A DNA stretch of 59,077 nucleotides from JBCCGI01 sp039029355 (GTDB lineage: Bacteria > Planctomycetota > UBA1135 > GCA-002686595), in assembly GCA_039029355.1 (NCBI GenBank), contig JBCCGI010000054.1, forward strand, positions 1-59,077, written 5' to 3'. The notes under the pieces were generated by a model that did no database searches, was not told the origin of the DNA, and worked only from the letters and a program-made list of their open reading frames with translations. A program made the position numbers and the translations under genes. Positions 25,558 through 33,371 of this stretch are shown piece after piece (within the stretch, counting starts at the first letter, position 1; each line of letters starts with the position of its first letter).

Positions 25558-28071
25558 ATGCCCACGACGCTCCCGGTCGAGGCCGTCCTTCCGGACGTCC
25601 TCGCTGCGCTGCGCAGCCACTCCGCCTGCGTCCTGGTCGCGCCGACCGGGGCCGGCAAGACCACCCGCCTGCCGCCGGCGATCGAGGACGCGGGCCTGGG
25701 CCCGGTGCTGGTGCTGGAGCCCCGCCGCCTGGCGGCGCGCGCCGCCGCACGCCGGGTCGCCGCCGAGCGCCGCGTCACCCTCGGCGAGCAGGTGGGCTAC
25801 CACGTCCGCTTCGACCGCCGCGCCGGTCCCAAGACGCGCATCACCTTCTGCACCGAGGGCATCGTGGTGCGCCGGCTCCAGGAGGATCCGTTCCTCGAGG
25901 ACGTGGGGTGCGTGGTGCTGGACGAGTTCCACGAGCGCAGCCTCGACGTCGACCTGGCGCTGGCGATGGTCCGCCGCGTCCAGCGCGAGGTGCGGCCCGA
26001 GCTGAAGCTGGTCGTCACCTCGGCCACGCTCGACGCCGAGGCGGTCTCCGCCTACCTGGACGACGCCCCGATCGTGCGCTCGGAGGGCCGGCTCTTCCCG
26101 GTCGAGGTCGAGCACCTGCCCGCCGAGCCGCGCGAGCGGCAGGAGCAGCACGTCGTGCGCGGCGTGCGGCGCGCGCTCGACACGACCGAGGGCGACCTCC
26201 TGGTGTTCCTCCCCGGCGTGGGCGAGATCCGCCGCGCGCACGAGGCGCTGGCCGGCACCGCGCGCTCGCGCGGCCTGGCGCTGCGCGAGCTCTACGGCGA
26301 CCTGCCGCCCGACCAACAGGACGCCGCGCTGTGCCGCGGCGACCAGCGGCGGGTGGTGCTCGCAACCAACGTCGCCGAGTCGTCGGTGACGGTCGCCGGC
26401 GTGACCGGAGTCGTCGACACCGGGCTCGCGCGGACCCTGCGTCACGACCCGGCGGTCGGGATGGACCGGCTCGAGCTCGGACGCATCTCCGCCGCGTCCG
26501 CGGACCAGCGCAAGGGGCGCGCGGGGCGCGAGGCGCCGGGCCGCTGCCTGCGCCTTTGGAGCGCGATGGAGCATCGCACGCTCTCACCCTTCGACGAGCC
26601 CGAGGTGCGCCGCGCCGACCTCGCCGGCGCGCTGCTGCAGCTGGCCGCCTGGGGCGAGCGCGACCTCGCGGGCTTCGGGTGGATCGAGCCGCCGCGCGAC
26701 GAGGCGCTCGCCACCGCGCTCGCTCTCCTGCGCCGGCTCGGAGCGCTCGAGCGCGACGCCCTCACCGACCTCGGGCGTCAGCTCGCGACGCTGCCGGTCC
26801 ACCCGCGCCTCGGCCGGCTGCTGGTCGAGGGGCACCGCCGCGGCGTCCTCGCGCGCGCGGCGCGCGTGGCCGCGGTGCTGTCCGAGCGCGACCCCTGGCG
26901 CCGCGAGCCGGGACGCGAGCCGACGCGACGCGTGTCGGACTCGGACCTGCTCGACCGCGTGCGCGCCCTGGAGCGCTTCGAGCGCGGCGGCGCCGGGGCC
27001 GCACCCGAGCTGGTCGCCGGCGGCGCGCGCGCGTGCCTCGCCGCCGCGCGCCAGCTGGAGCGGCTCGCCCGGGGCGCCCTGGGACGCCGAAGCGACGCCG
27101 CGGGCAACGACGACGCGGTGCTGCGCGCGCTCCTGGCCGCCTTCCCCGACCGCCTGGCCCGGCGCCGGAGCGACGACCCGCGCCGCGGCGTGCTGGTTGG
27201 CGGACGCGGCGTGAGGCTCGCCGCCCAGTGCGCGGTGACCGAGGGGCCGCTCTTCCTCGCGGTCGAGCTCGACGCCGGCCGCGGCGAGGCGCTGGTGCGC
27301 CAAGCGTCGACCGTCGAGCGCGAGTGGGTCGACGGCGGACGTGTGCGCTCGGAGACGCGCTGCGTGTTCGACCCGTCCAAGGAGCGCGTCGTCGGGCGCA
27401 AGCGCACCATGCTCGGCGAGCTCGTGCTCGAAGAGGCCGAGGCCTCGGCGGGCGACGCCGGCGAGGTCGAGCGCGTGCTCGCCGAGGCGGCGCGCGAGGA
27501 CCTGGAGCGCGCGCTGGCCCTCGATCGGCCCGAGGTGCAGACGCTGCTCGGGCGCCTCGCCTTCCTGCGCGAGCACATGCCCGAGCTGGAGCTCCCCCAC
27601 CTCGACCGCGCCGAGCTGGCGGAGCTGGTACCCCAGCTCGTCCCCGGCTGCCGCGGCTTCGCCGACCTGCGGCGCGCGCCGCTGAAGGCCGTGCTCCTGG
27701 CGCAGCTCACCCACCGGCAGGCCCAGGCCCTGGCGCGCGAGGCGCCCGAGCGCATCGAGGTGCCGAGCGGCAGCCGCGTCCGCCTGGCCTACGAGTCGGG
27801 CCGACCGCCGGTGCTGGCGGCGCGCATCCAGGAGCTGTTCGGGCTGGAGCAGACGCCGCGCGTCGCCGGCGGCCGGGTGCAGGTGCTGGTGCACCTGCTG
27901 GCTCCCAACGGCCGCCCGCAGCAGGTCACCGACGACCTCGCGAGCTTCTGGAGCAACGCCTACTTCGAGGTGCGCAAGGAGCTGCGCCGGCGCTACCCCA
28001 AGCACGCCTGGCCCGAGGACCCGACGCGCGCGCAGGCGGAGCGCAGGCCGGGACGGGGGCGTCGGGGCTGA
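25558..28071 (+). CDS. hrpB: ATP-dependent helicase HrpB
   Basis: An 837-residue DEAH-box helicase. Motif I is APTGAGKTT (residues 28-36), motif II is DEFH (122-125), motif III is SAT (155-157), and motif VI QRKGRAGR is near 318. A helicase-associated region and the HrpB C-terminal domain follow. HrpB is a DEAH/RHA helicase of unclear cellular role, linked in some bacteria to RNA handling. Length is standard. The ATG at 25558 is favoured by the -10 box just upstream. The 3' end from codon about 759 is duplicated at 31126-31369 with 17 differences in 241 bases; here the stop is CTGA, whereas in the copy it is ATGA, overlapping the next gene's start. Confidence 0.95.
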   Translation: MPTTLPVEAVLPDVLAALRSHSACVLVAPTGAGKTTRLPPAIEDAGLGPVLVLEPRRLAARAAARRVAAERRVTLGEQVGYHVRFDRRAGPKTRITFCTEGIVVRRLQEDPFLEDVGCVVLDEFHERSLDVDLALAMVRRVQREVRPELKLVVTSATLDAEAVSAYLDDAPIVRSEGRLFPVEVEHLPAEPRERQEQHVVRGVRRALDTTEGDLLVFLPGVGEIRRAHEALAGTARSRGLALRELYGDLPPDQQDAALCRGDQRRVVLATNVAESSVTVAGVTGVVDTGLARTLRHDPAVGMDRLELGRISAASADQRKGRAGREAPGRCLRLWSAMEHRTLSPFDEPEVRRADLAGALLQLAAWGERDLAGFGWIEPPRDEALATALALLRRLGALERDALTDLGRQLATLPVHPRLGRLLVEGHRRGVLARAARVAAVLSERDPWRREPGREPTRRVSDSDLLDRVRALERFERGGAGAAPELVAGGARACLAAARQLERLARGALGRRSDAAGNDDAVLRALLAAFPDRLARRRSDDPRRGVLVGGRGVRLAAQCAVTEGPLFLAVELDAGRGEALVRQASTVEREWVDGGRVRSETRCVFDPSKERVVGRKRTMLGELVLEEAEASAGDAGEVERVLAEAAREDLERALALDRPEVQTLLGRLAFLREHMPELELPHLDRAELAELVPQLVPGCRGFADLRRAPLKAVLLAQLTHRQAQALAREAPERIEVPSGSRVRLAYESGRPPVLAARIQELFGLEQTPRVAGGRVQVLVHLLAPNGRPQQVTDDLASFWSNAYFEVRKELRRRYPKHAWPEDPTRAQAERRPGRGRRG

Positions 28072-28117
28072 GCGAGCCCCCTCCGGCCGCGGCCCACTCC
28101 CGCGGCGCCGGCACGCT
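27828..28117 (+). repeat. Left copy of direct repeat (hrpB 3' end plus start of next gene)
   Basis: It matches 31126-31421. Over the 241 coding bases there are 17 substitutions. After the stop the match continues with a 6-base indel into what is the beginning of the 31366 gene in the right copy, but here the ATG has become CTG. Confidence 0.85.
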
Positions 28118-30728
28118 ACTGGACGACGATGCGCGTCCCATTGCTCGTCGCGATCCAGCCCGGGACGCCCGGGTCGACCACGAAGGCCTGGAGCGCGGCG
28201 AACGCGCCGGGCGGCGCCGCGCCGAGGGACGCCACGACCTCGGCGGCGCCCGCGCCGGGAACCGCGCCCGAGAGGGCGAGCGGGACGACGCTCACCACCT
28301 GGCTGACCAGCAGCTCGTACCCGTTGGGGAACGGGAGGTGCGCCTCGGCCAGGCCCAGGGCGAGGACAGCCGGCGCGCCGCCGAGCGCGTGCTCCACGGC
28401 CGCGCGCACGGTCCCGCCGGGCGCCGCGCAGCCGGTCACCACCAGCGACGGTGCGAACCCGCCCGAGGCCGGGCTCGCGAGGCCGTAGGGGGCGATCTCG
28501 CCGGCGCACCCGCGCAGGCCCTGGGTGAGGTAGACCTCGTTGACGTTCGCGTTGACGCGCACGACGTCGCGCACTCCATCGGCGTCGACGTCGCCGACGA
28601 AGAGGCCGAAGCCCGGGAAGGGGTAGACGCCCTGCAGCGGGAGGGCCCCCGTCCCGTCCCCGAGCCGCACCCCGCCGTAGCCGGACAGGAGGTCGAGCCT
28701 GCCGTCGCCGTCGACGTCGGTCAGCGTCGTGGCGCTGAAGTCGGTGCTGAGGACTTCGGTGCCCAGGGTCTCGTGCAGCGTGAACGCCCCCGTCCCGTCG
28801 CCCAGCGCGCTCCGCGCCCCGTTGGTCAAGCCCACCGAAACGAGGTCGAGCAGCCCGTCCGAACTCAGGTCGCCGAGCAGCACGTCGGTGCCAACCCCGC
28901 CGAGGTCCGTCGTCGCGCCGAACGTGAAGCCCCCAAGGCCGTCGCCGAAGTAGGTATCGACGCGCCCGGGGTTGAAGACGCCCGCGAAGCGCGCCAGCAC
29001 CAGGTCCAACGCCCCGTCCAGGTCTACGTCGCCAGCATCGCCGCCCTGGATCGCCGTGCACTCCCCGCTCTGGCAGAGGTCCAGGTCGAGCGGCGCCGCC
29101 AGCCCGCCGAGCGCGTCGCGCTGCACGAGGCTCCCTCCCGTCGAGTGCAGCAGCACGGCGTCCGGTACCCCGTCTCGGTCGAAGTCGCCCAACAGGGCGT
29201 CCTCGATCTGCTTTCCGAGCACGAGCGCGGTGGAGGACGCGATGCCCCCCGCTCCGTCGCCGCGGAAAAGGACGAGCGTAGGGCCCCCGACCAAGACCCC
29301 CTCGGCGACGCCGAGCAGGTCGAGGTTGAGGTCGCCGTCCCAATCGAGCGGCGTCAGCACGCCGACGGCTTGGCCCGCGTCGTAGACCTGCGGCGGGCCG
29401 AAGCCGCCGTCGCCGTCGCCGAGCGCGGTCGCCAGCTCGCCGGCGCCGGTCGACCCTGCGAGGTCCAGGTACCCGTCGCCGTCGAGGTCGGCGAGGGTGG
29501 CGTTGAGCAGCCCCGCGATCTTCGCCACCGTCTCGGCGCCGAAGAAGTCGCCGGTCCCGTCGCCGGGGAACGTGACGAAGTACTGCTCGCCGATCGCGAC
29601 CACCGCGTCGAGCGCGGAGTCACCGTCGACGTCGCCAAGCGCGAGCCCGTGCAGGGCCTCGGGGGAGTAAGCCGCGGCCGTGCCGAGGACGTGGGCCGAG
29701 CCGGTGAAGCCCAGGGCGCCGTCGCCGCGCGCCCACACCAGCGCGGGCGGGTCCTCGGGCGTGACGCCCCCCGCGACGACGATCGTGGACAGCACGACGT
29801 CGAGGTTGCCGTCCCCGTCCGTGTCCGCGGGCCGGAGTGCCGAAGGGCGCTCGCTCTCGCTCACGACCACGACGGGCCCGGGCGCGAAGACCCCGCCGCC
29901 GACGCTCCGGGTCGCCTGAAGGCTCACGTTCTCCGCCAGCGGCGCGAGGATGGCCCCCACGACGTCGGGCAGCCCGTCGTTGTCGAAGTCGCCGGCCTCG
30001 AACCAGCCGGCGGACTCACCGTACGGCGTCGTCACCGGCGGCAGGAACGTCCCCGTCCCGGCGTTCAGGTGGCACTCCAGGCCGGCGATGGTCCGCGCCG
30101 CCAGGTCGGGTGCGCCGTCGCCGTCGAAGTCGGCCGCCACGGTCCAGTCGTAGGAGAGGTCGGGGTCCAGCACGACCTGGAACGCACCCGTCCCGTCCGA
30201 GAGCAGCACAGCCACCGCCCCTTCCACGGGCACCGCGACATCGACGTCTCCGTCGCCGTCGAAGTCCGCGAGCCACGCCTGCCAGGCCTGCCTCCCGACC
30301 GGCGTCTCCACCGGCGGCGCGAAGCCGCCCGTGCCGTCGTTCTTGAGCAGGAAGACGCTGGAGTCGAGCGTCCCCGGTGCCCGCCCCAGGACGAGGAGAT
30401 CGACGTCCCCGTCGGCGTCGATGTCGGTCTGCCGGACGGCCAAGGCGGTCGTCCCCACGGCGATCGCGACCTCCGCCGACGGCCCGAATCCCCCTCCTCC
30501 CGTGCCGAGCGCGATCCGCAGCGTCCCCTTGCCCATCGCGGCCACGTGGTCGAGCGCCCCGTCGCCGTCCAGATCGGCCAGGACGTTGTCGAGGGCGCCC
30601 TCGGGCTGCGTCGGGTTCCAGGCCATCGTGTTCTGCGCGCCGGGAAAGAGGAGGTCGGGCGCGGTCTGGGCGTGTGCCGCCGGTGCGGCGGCGGCGACGA
30701 GAACGAGGAGGACGTAGTGGTGCTGCAT
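28116..30728 (-). CDS. Exported FG-GAP/VCBS-repeat protein
   Basis: An 870-residue protein with a signal peptide (HHYVLLVLVAAAAPAAHAQ) and at least ten Asp-rich calcium loops such as DLDGDGALDHV, DIDADGDVDLLVLG, DFDGDGDVDVAV, DTDGDGNLDVVLS and DVDADGVRDVV, spaced 50-70 residues: probably two propellers side by side. The last 120 residues form a beta-rich tail (GFAPSLVVTGCAAPGGTVRA) like the tails of other exported proteins here. The ATG at 30728 precedes the signal peptide directly. The gene is wedged between the two copies of the hrpB repeat and its stop overlaps the left repeat's end, so it looks like a later insertion. Its function is unknown. Confidence 0.9.
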   Translation of the reverse strand: MQHHYVLLVLVAAAAPAAHAQTAPDLLFPGAQNTMAWNPTQPEGALDNVLADLDGDGALDHVAAMGKGTLRIALGTGGGGFGPSAEVAIAVGTTALAVRQTDIDADGDVDLLVLGRAPGTLDSSVFLLKNDGTGGFAPPVETPVGRQAWQAWLADFDGDGDVDVAVPVEGAVAVLLSDGTGAFQVVLDPDLSYDWTVAADFDGDGAPDLAARTIAGLECHLNAGTGTFLPPVTTPYGESAGWFEAGDFDNDGLPDVVGAILAPLAENVSLQATRSVGGGVFAPGPVVVVSESERPSALRPADTDGDGNLDVVLSTIVVAGGVTPEDPPALVWARGDGALGFTGSAHVLGTAAAYSPEALHGLALGDVDGDSALDAVVAIGEQYFVTFPGDGTGDFFGAETVAKIAGLLNATLADLDGDGYLDLAGSTGAGELATALGDGDGGFGPPQVYDAGQAVGVLTPLDWDGDLNLDLLGVAEGVLVGGPTLVLFRGDGAGGIASSTALVLGKQIEDALLGDFDRDGVPDAVLLHSTGGSLVQRDALGGLAAPLDLDLCQSGECTAIQGGDAGDVDLDGALDLVLARFAGVFNPGRVDTYFGDGLGGFTFGATTDLGGVGTDVLLGDLSSDGLLDLVSVGLTNGARSALGDGTGAFTLHETLGTEVLSTDFSATTLTDVDGDGRLDLLSGYGGVRLGDGTGALPLQGVYPFPGFGLFVGDVDADGVRDVVRVNANVNEVYLTQGLRGCAGEIAPYGLASPASGGFAPSLVVTGCAAPGGTVRAAVEHALGGAPAVLALGLAEAHLPFPNGYELLVSQVVSVVPLALSGAVPGAGAAEVVASLGAAPPGAFAALQAFVVDPGVPGWIATSNGTRIVVQ

Positions 30729-30748
30729 GGGCGGGTAGGAGTTGGTGA

Positions 30749-31090
30749 CTAGAACGCCATCAGCTTGACCGGAGAGGCGCGCGCCGATCCTCTGGGCATT
30801 TTCCGGCCGCCCGTCGCCGAGGAGCCGCGAGCGTCGGCGCACGCCTCGGGCGCGCCCCTCCCCACCGCCGCGTCGACGTGGCTGCGGAGGACCCGCACTG
30901 GCCCGCCATCGAGCGCGGGAGCCGCCCGCGCTGCGTCCTGGTCGATGGGGAAGGTCGAGGTCACGTCCAGCAGCAGGCCGGCGCCGTCGTTAAGGTAAAC
31001 GCGGCTCTGGTGGAGGTGCCCACAGACCGCGTCGACGTCGCCGTCCGCGTCCGCGTCGGGGGTGACGAGGGCGGTGGTCCGGGCGAGCAG
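30749..31090 (-). pseudogene. Decayed VCBS/FG-GAP fragment
   Basis: A minus-strand frame ending at TAG 30749-30751 encodes a recognisable blade (PDADADGDVDAVCGHLHQSR then VYLNDGAGLLLDVTSTFPID). It then degrades into Arg/Ala-rich sequence where further blades should follow. There is no start codon with a signal peptide; the upstream part runs straight into the duplicated block at 31091. It is best read as the remnant of a second VCBS gene brought in with, or left beside, the intact FG-GAP gene. The whole 30729-31093 gap contains only this. Confidence 0.65.
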
Positions 31091-31130
31091 GCGATGAACA
31101 CGACGAACGACGACGCGACCGTGACCCAGG
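31091..31130 (+). repeat. Left copy of a 40-bp repeat of the 32711 gene's start
   Basis: It is identical to 32708-32747 over the first 36 bases and differs at one of 40 positions. It carries an ATG and the codons for MNTTNDDATVT. Confidence 0.85.
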
Positions 31131-31369
31131 AGCTCTTCGGACTCGATCGCACGCCGCGCGTCGCCGGCCGCCGGGTGCAGGTGCTGGTGCACCTCCTGGC
31201 TCCCAAGGGCCGCCCGCAGCAGGTCACCGACGACCTCGCGAGCTTCTGGAGCAACGCCGACTTCGAGATGCGCAAGGAGCTGCGGCGGCGCTACCCGAAG
31301 CACGCGTGGCCCGAGGACCCGACGCGCGCGCAGGCGGAGCGCAGGCCGGGGCGGGGGCGCCGGGGATGA
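31094..31369 (+). pseudogene. Chimeric ORF: start of the 32711 gene fused to the HrpB C-terminus
   Basis: A 91-codon frame starts with the same ATG and eleven residues as the beta-propeller gene (MNTTNDDATVT). It switches after a CC/AGG microhomology to the last 80 residues of HrpB (ELFGLDRTPRVAG through RPGRGRRG). It ends ATGA, overlapping the start of the 31366 gene. Substitutions against hrpB include silent and conservative ones (Y to D, V to M), and the frame is intact. It lacks all helicase motifs, so it cannot be a helicase; it may be translated and may serve to feed ribosomes onto the next gene. It is listed as a pseudogene because its origin is a duplication junction. Confidence 0.75.
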
Positions 31370-31421
31370 GCGATCCGATCTCCCCTCCGGGCGCGCCCCA
31401 CGCCCGCGGCGCCGGCGCGCT
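31126..31421 (+). repeat. Right copy of direct repeat (hrpB 3' end plus start of the 31366 gene)
   Basis: Partner of 27828-28117. This copy keeps the ATGA overlap between the end of hrpB and the start of the downstream gene, so it probably shows the ancestral junction. Confidence 0.85.
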
Positions 31422-32655
31422 GGCGCGCGGCGAGCCGCTGGCGGCGCTCAACGCCGTCGCGGGGCGCGACGACGCGCACGCGCTCGCCATCCGCGCCATC
31501 GCGCTGGCGCAGCTGGGCGAACACGGCGACGCGCGCCGGCTGCTGGAGCAGGTCGAGCGCGCCTTCGCCGAGGGCGATCAGCCCGCCTTCCGCGCCCGCG
31601 CGCGGGCCGCGCTCGCGGAGCTGTCGGCGGCCGAGCGCGACCTCGGCACCGCGCTGGCCGAGCTCGAGGAGTCCGCGCGCGAGCTCGCGGACGCCGGCGA
31701 CGGCGTCAACGCCGCGTGGCTCAAGCTTGTGCGCGCGCGGCTGCTCGTGCTCCTGGGCGACGTGCCGCGCGCGCGGCGCCTGATCGACGAGGTGCGCGCC
31801 CTCGCGGACGAAGGCGACCAGGGCGGCGGCGCCCTGGTCCGGGCCGCCGCCGAGCTGGCGCTGGCGGAGGCGTGCGCGCGCGAGCTGCGCGCCGCCGACG
31901 CGCTCGCCGCACTCGACCGCGCCGAGGGCTGGACGCGGCGCGCAGGGCTGGCGCTGCTCTTCCGCGAGATCGACGCGCAGCGCGCGGGCCTCGGGCGCGA
32001 GCTGGCGCGCATCGAGCACCGCGGCGAGGTCCGCGCGGCGACGGCGCGCGACGTCGAGGCGCTGCTCGGCGACGGCGACACGCCGCGGCGCGTGGTGCTC
32101 GACGCGCTGCGCCGCCGGTTGATCGCCCCCGGCGGCGCGGTGCTCGACCTGGCGCGGCGCGGCGTGCCGTTCGACCTCCTCTTCGAACTGGCCCGCGCCT
32201 GGCCCGAGCCCGCGGACGCCGGCTCGCTCGTGCGCGCCCTGTTCGCGTGGGACGAGCCCGACGAGTCGCACCTGGCGCGGCTCAAGACCGAGCTCGCGCG
32301 GCTGCGGGCGCTGCTCGCGCGCGCGGACGCGCCGGTCGCGATCGAGGCCGAGGGCGGCGCCTGGCGGCTCGCGCCCGAGGGAGACGCCGAGGTCAGCCTG
32401 CTGACGCCGCTGGGCGAGGACCGCGCCTCGTTGCTCGAAGCTCTGCTGTGGGACGGCGCCGCCTGGTCGGCTCGGGCGCTGGCCGCCGCCGCCGACCGGC
32501 CGCTGCGCAGCGTGCAGCGCGAGCTGGGCGCGCTGGTCGACGCGGGCCGCGTCAGCGCCCTCGGCGGCTCGCGCTCGATGCGCTACGCGCGCCTGGACCC
32601 GGCGCTCGGATTCGCGCCACAAATGTTCCTGGTTGGAATCTCGGGCTGGCCCTGA
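31366..32655 (+). CDS. Helical-repeat protein with C-terminal winged-helix-like segment
   Basis: A 429-residue soluble protein. Residues about 12-200 are Ala/Leu/Arg-rich helical pairs of TPR type (EPLAALNAVAGRDDAHALAI, LAELEESARELADAGDG). Near residues 355-410 there is a plausible winged helix: EALLWDGAAWSARALAAAAD, then RPLRSVQRELGALVDAGRVS and a GGSRSMRYAR wing. An activator or repressor is possible, but no known family is recognised. The ATG overlaps the stop of the chimeric fragment (ATGA). The same overlap is implied with hrpB before the rearrangement, since the first 15 codons also survive in broken form after the intact hrpB. The beta-propeller gene follows after 55 bases. Confidence 0.8.
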   Translation: MSDPISPPGAPHARGAGALARGEPLAALNAVAGRDDAHALAIRAIALAQLGEHGDARRLLEQVERAFAEGDQPAFRARARAALAELSAAERDLGTALAELEESARELADAGDGVNAAWLKLVRARLLVLLGDVPRARRLIDEVRALADEGDQGGGALVRAAAELALAEACARELRAADALAALDRAEGWTRRAGLALLFREIDAQRAGLGRELARIEHRGEVRAATARDVEALLGDGDTPRRVVLDALRRRLIAPGGAVLDLARRGVPFDLLFELARAWPEPADAGSLVRALFAWDEPDESHLARLKTELARLRALLARADAPVAIEAEGGAWRLAPEGDAEVSLLTPLGEDRASLLEALLWDGAAWSARALAAAADRPLRSVQRELGALVDAGRVSALGGSRSMRYARLDPALGFAPQMFLVGISGWP

Positions 32656-32707
32656 GATGCCCCCATCGCCCTTCCGACACCCGCTACCGCCAACCAAGGA
32701 GACCGAA

Positions 32708-32747
32708 GCGATGAACACGACGAACGACGACGCGACCGTGACCGAGG
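32708..32747 (+). repeat. Right copy of the 40-bp repeat, in its native gene
   Basis: This is the 5' end of the beta-propeller gene, matched at 31091-31130. Upstream of the shared GCG the two contexts differ, so the duplication began here. Confidence 0.85.
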
Positions 32748-33370
32748 TCCTGACCGAGCACCGCATCGAGGGCATCGAGGGCATGTCGGGGCTCACCTTC
32801 GACGGCGCGCTGGTCTGGTTCGTCCAGACCGCCACCGGGCAGCTGTGCGCGATCGACCCGGACACCGGCAAGGTCGAGCGCAAGCTGGCCGGCTTCAAGG
32901 TGACGAGCGGCCTGGCCTTCGACGGCGAGCACCTGTGGGCGGTCACCGGCGACCGCATCCTCGAGCTCGACCCCGAGAGCGGCGACGTGCTGCACTCGAT
33001 CGACGTGCCCAGCCGCGGCTCGGGCCTCGCCTGGGCCGAGGGCGCGCTGTGGCTCGGCCGCTACGCGGAGAAGGAGCTGGTCAAGCTCGACCCGAAGACC
33101 GGCGCGGTGCTGAAGACCGTCTCTTCCGACCGCCTGGTCACCGGCGTGTCGTGGGTCGACGGCGGGCTCTGGCACGGCGCCTGGGAGGGCGAGGACGAGC
33201 CCGGCAAGACCGCCGAAGTGCGCCGCATCGACCCCGAGGACGGGCGCGTGCTCAAGCGCCTGCGCACGCGCGACGAGCACCCGGTCAGCGGCCTCGAGGG
33301 CGACGGCGCCGGGCGCTTCTGGTGCGGCGACTCCGCGGGCAACCGCCTGCGCCGGGTGCGGGGCTCCTAG
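32711..33370 (+). CDS. Small cytoplasmic beta-propeller (PQQ/streptogramin-lyase-like repeats)
   Basis: A 219-residue protein built of about five 40-residue repeats: SGLTFDGALVWFVQTATGQL, SGLAFDGEHLWAVTGDRILE, SGLAWAEGALWLGRYAEKEL, TGVSWVDGGLWHGAWEGEDE and SGLEGDGAGRFWCGDSAGNR. Each has an Asp-Pro-x-(S/T)-G turn, as in IDPDTGKV. This resembles glutaminyl-cyclotransferase or Vgb-lyase type propellers, but there is no signal peptide and no active-site set could be fixed. The ATG at 32711 has AAGGAG about 10 bases upstream. One base separates it from the oxygenase gene, so they are co-expressed. Its first 40 bases were copied into the duplication junction at 31091. Confidence 0.82.
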   Translation: MNTTNDDATVTEVLTEHRIEGIEGMSGLTFDGALVWFVQTATGQLCAIDPDTGKVERKLAGFKVTSGLAFDGEHLWAVTGDRILELDPESGDVLHSIDVPSRGSGLAWAEGALWLGRYAEKELVKLDPKTGAVLKTVSSDRLVTGVSWVDGGLWHGAWEGEDEPGKTAEVRRIDPEDGRVLKRLRTRDEHPVSGLEGDGAGRFWCGDSAGNRLRRVRGS

Positions 33371-33371
33371 C

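Noticed and set aside
28129..30700. Short tandem DNA repeats in the FG-GAP genes
   Set aside because: They come from the repeated Asp-Gly-Asp calcium loops of the proteins and vary at the DNA level. They are not CRISPR or satellite repeats.
25908..30752. A 1600-codon open frame on the plus strand overlapping hrpB and the FG-GAP gene
   Set aside because: Its translation is Arg/Ala/Pro-rich low-complexity sequence, as expected for a frame-shifted shadow in very GC-rich DNA. The real genes in this span have clear domains in other frames.
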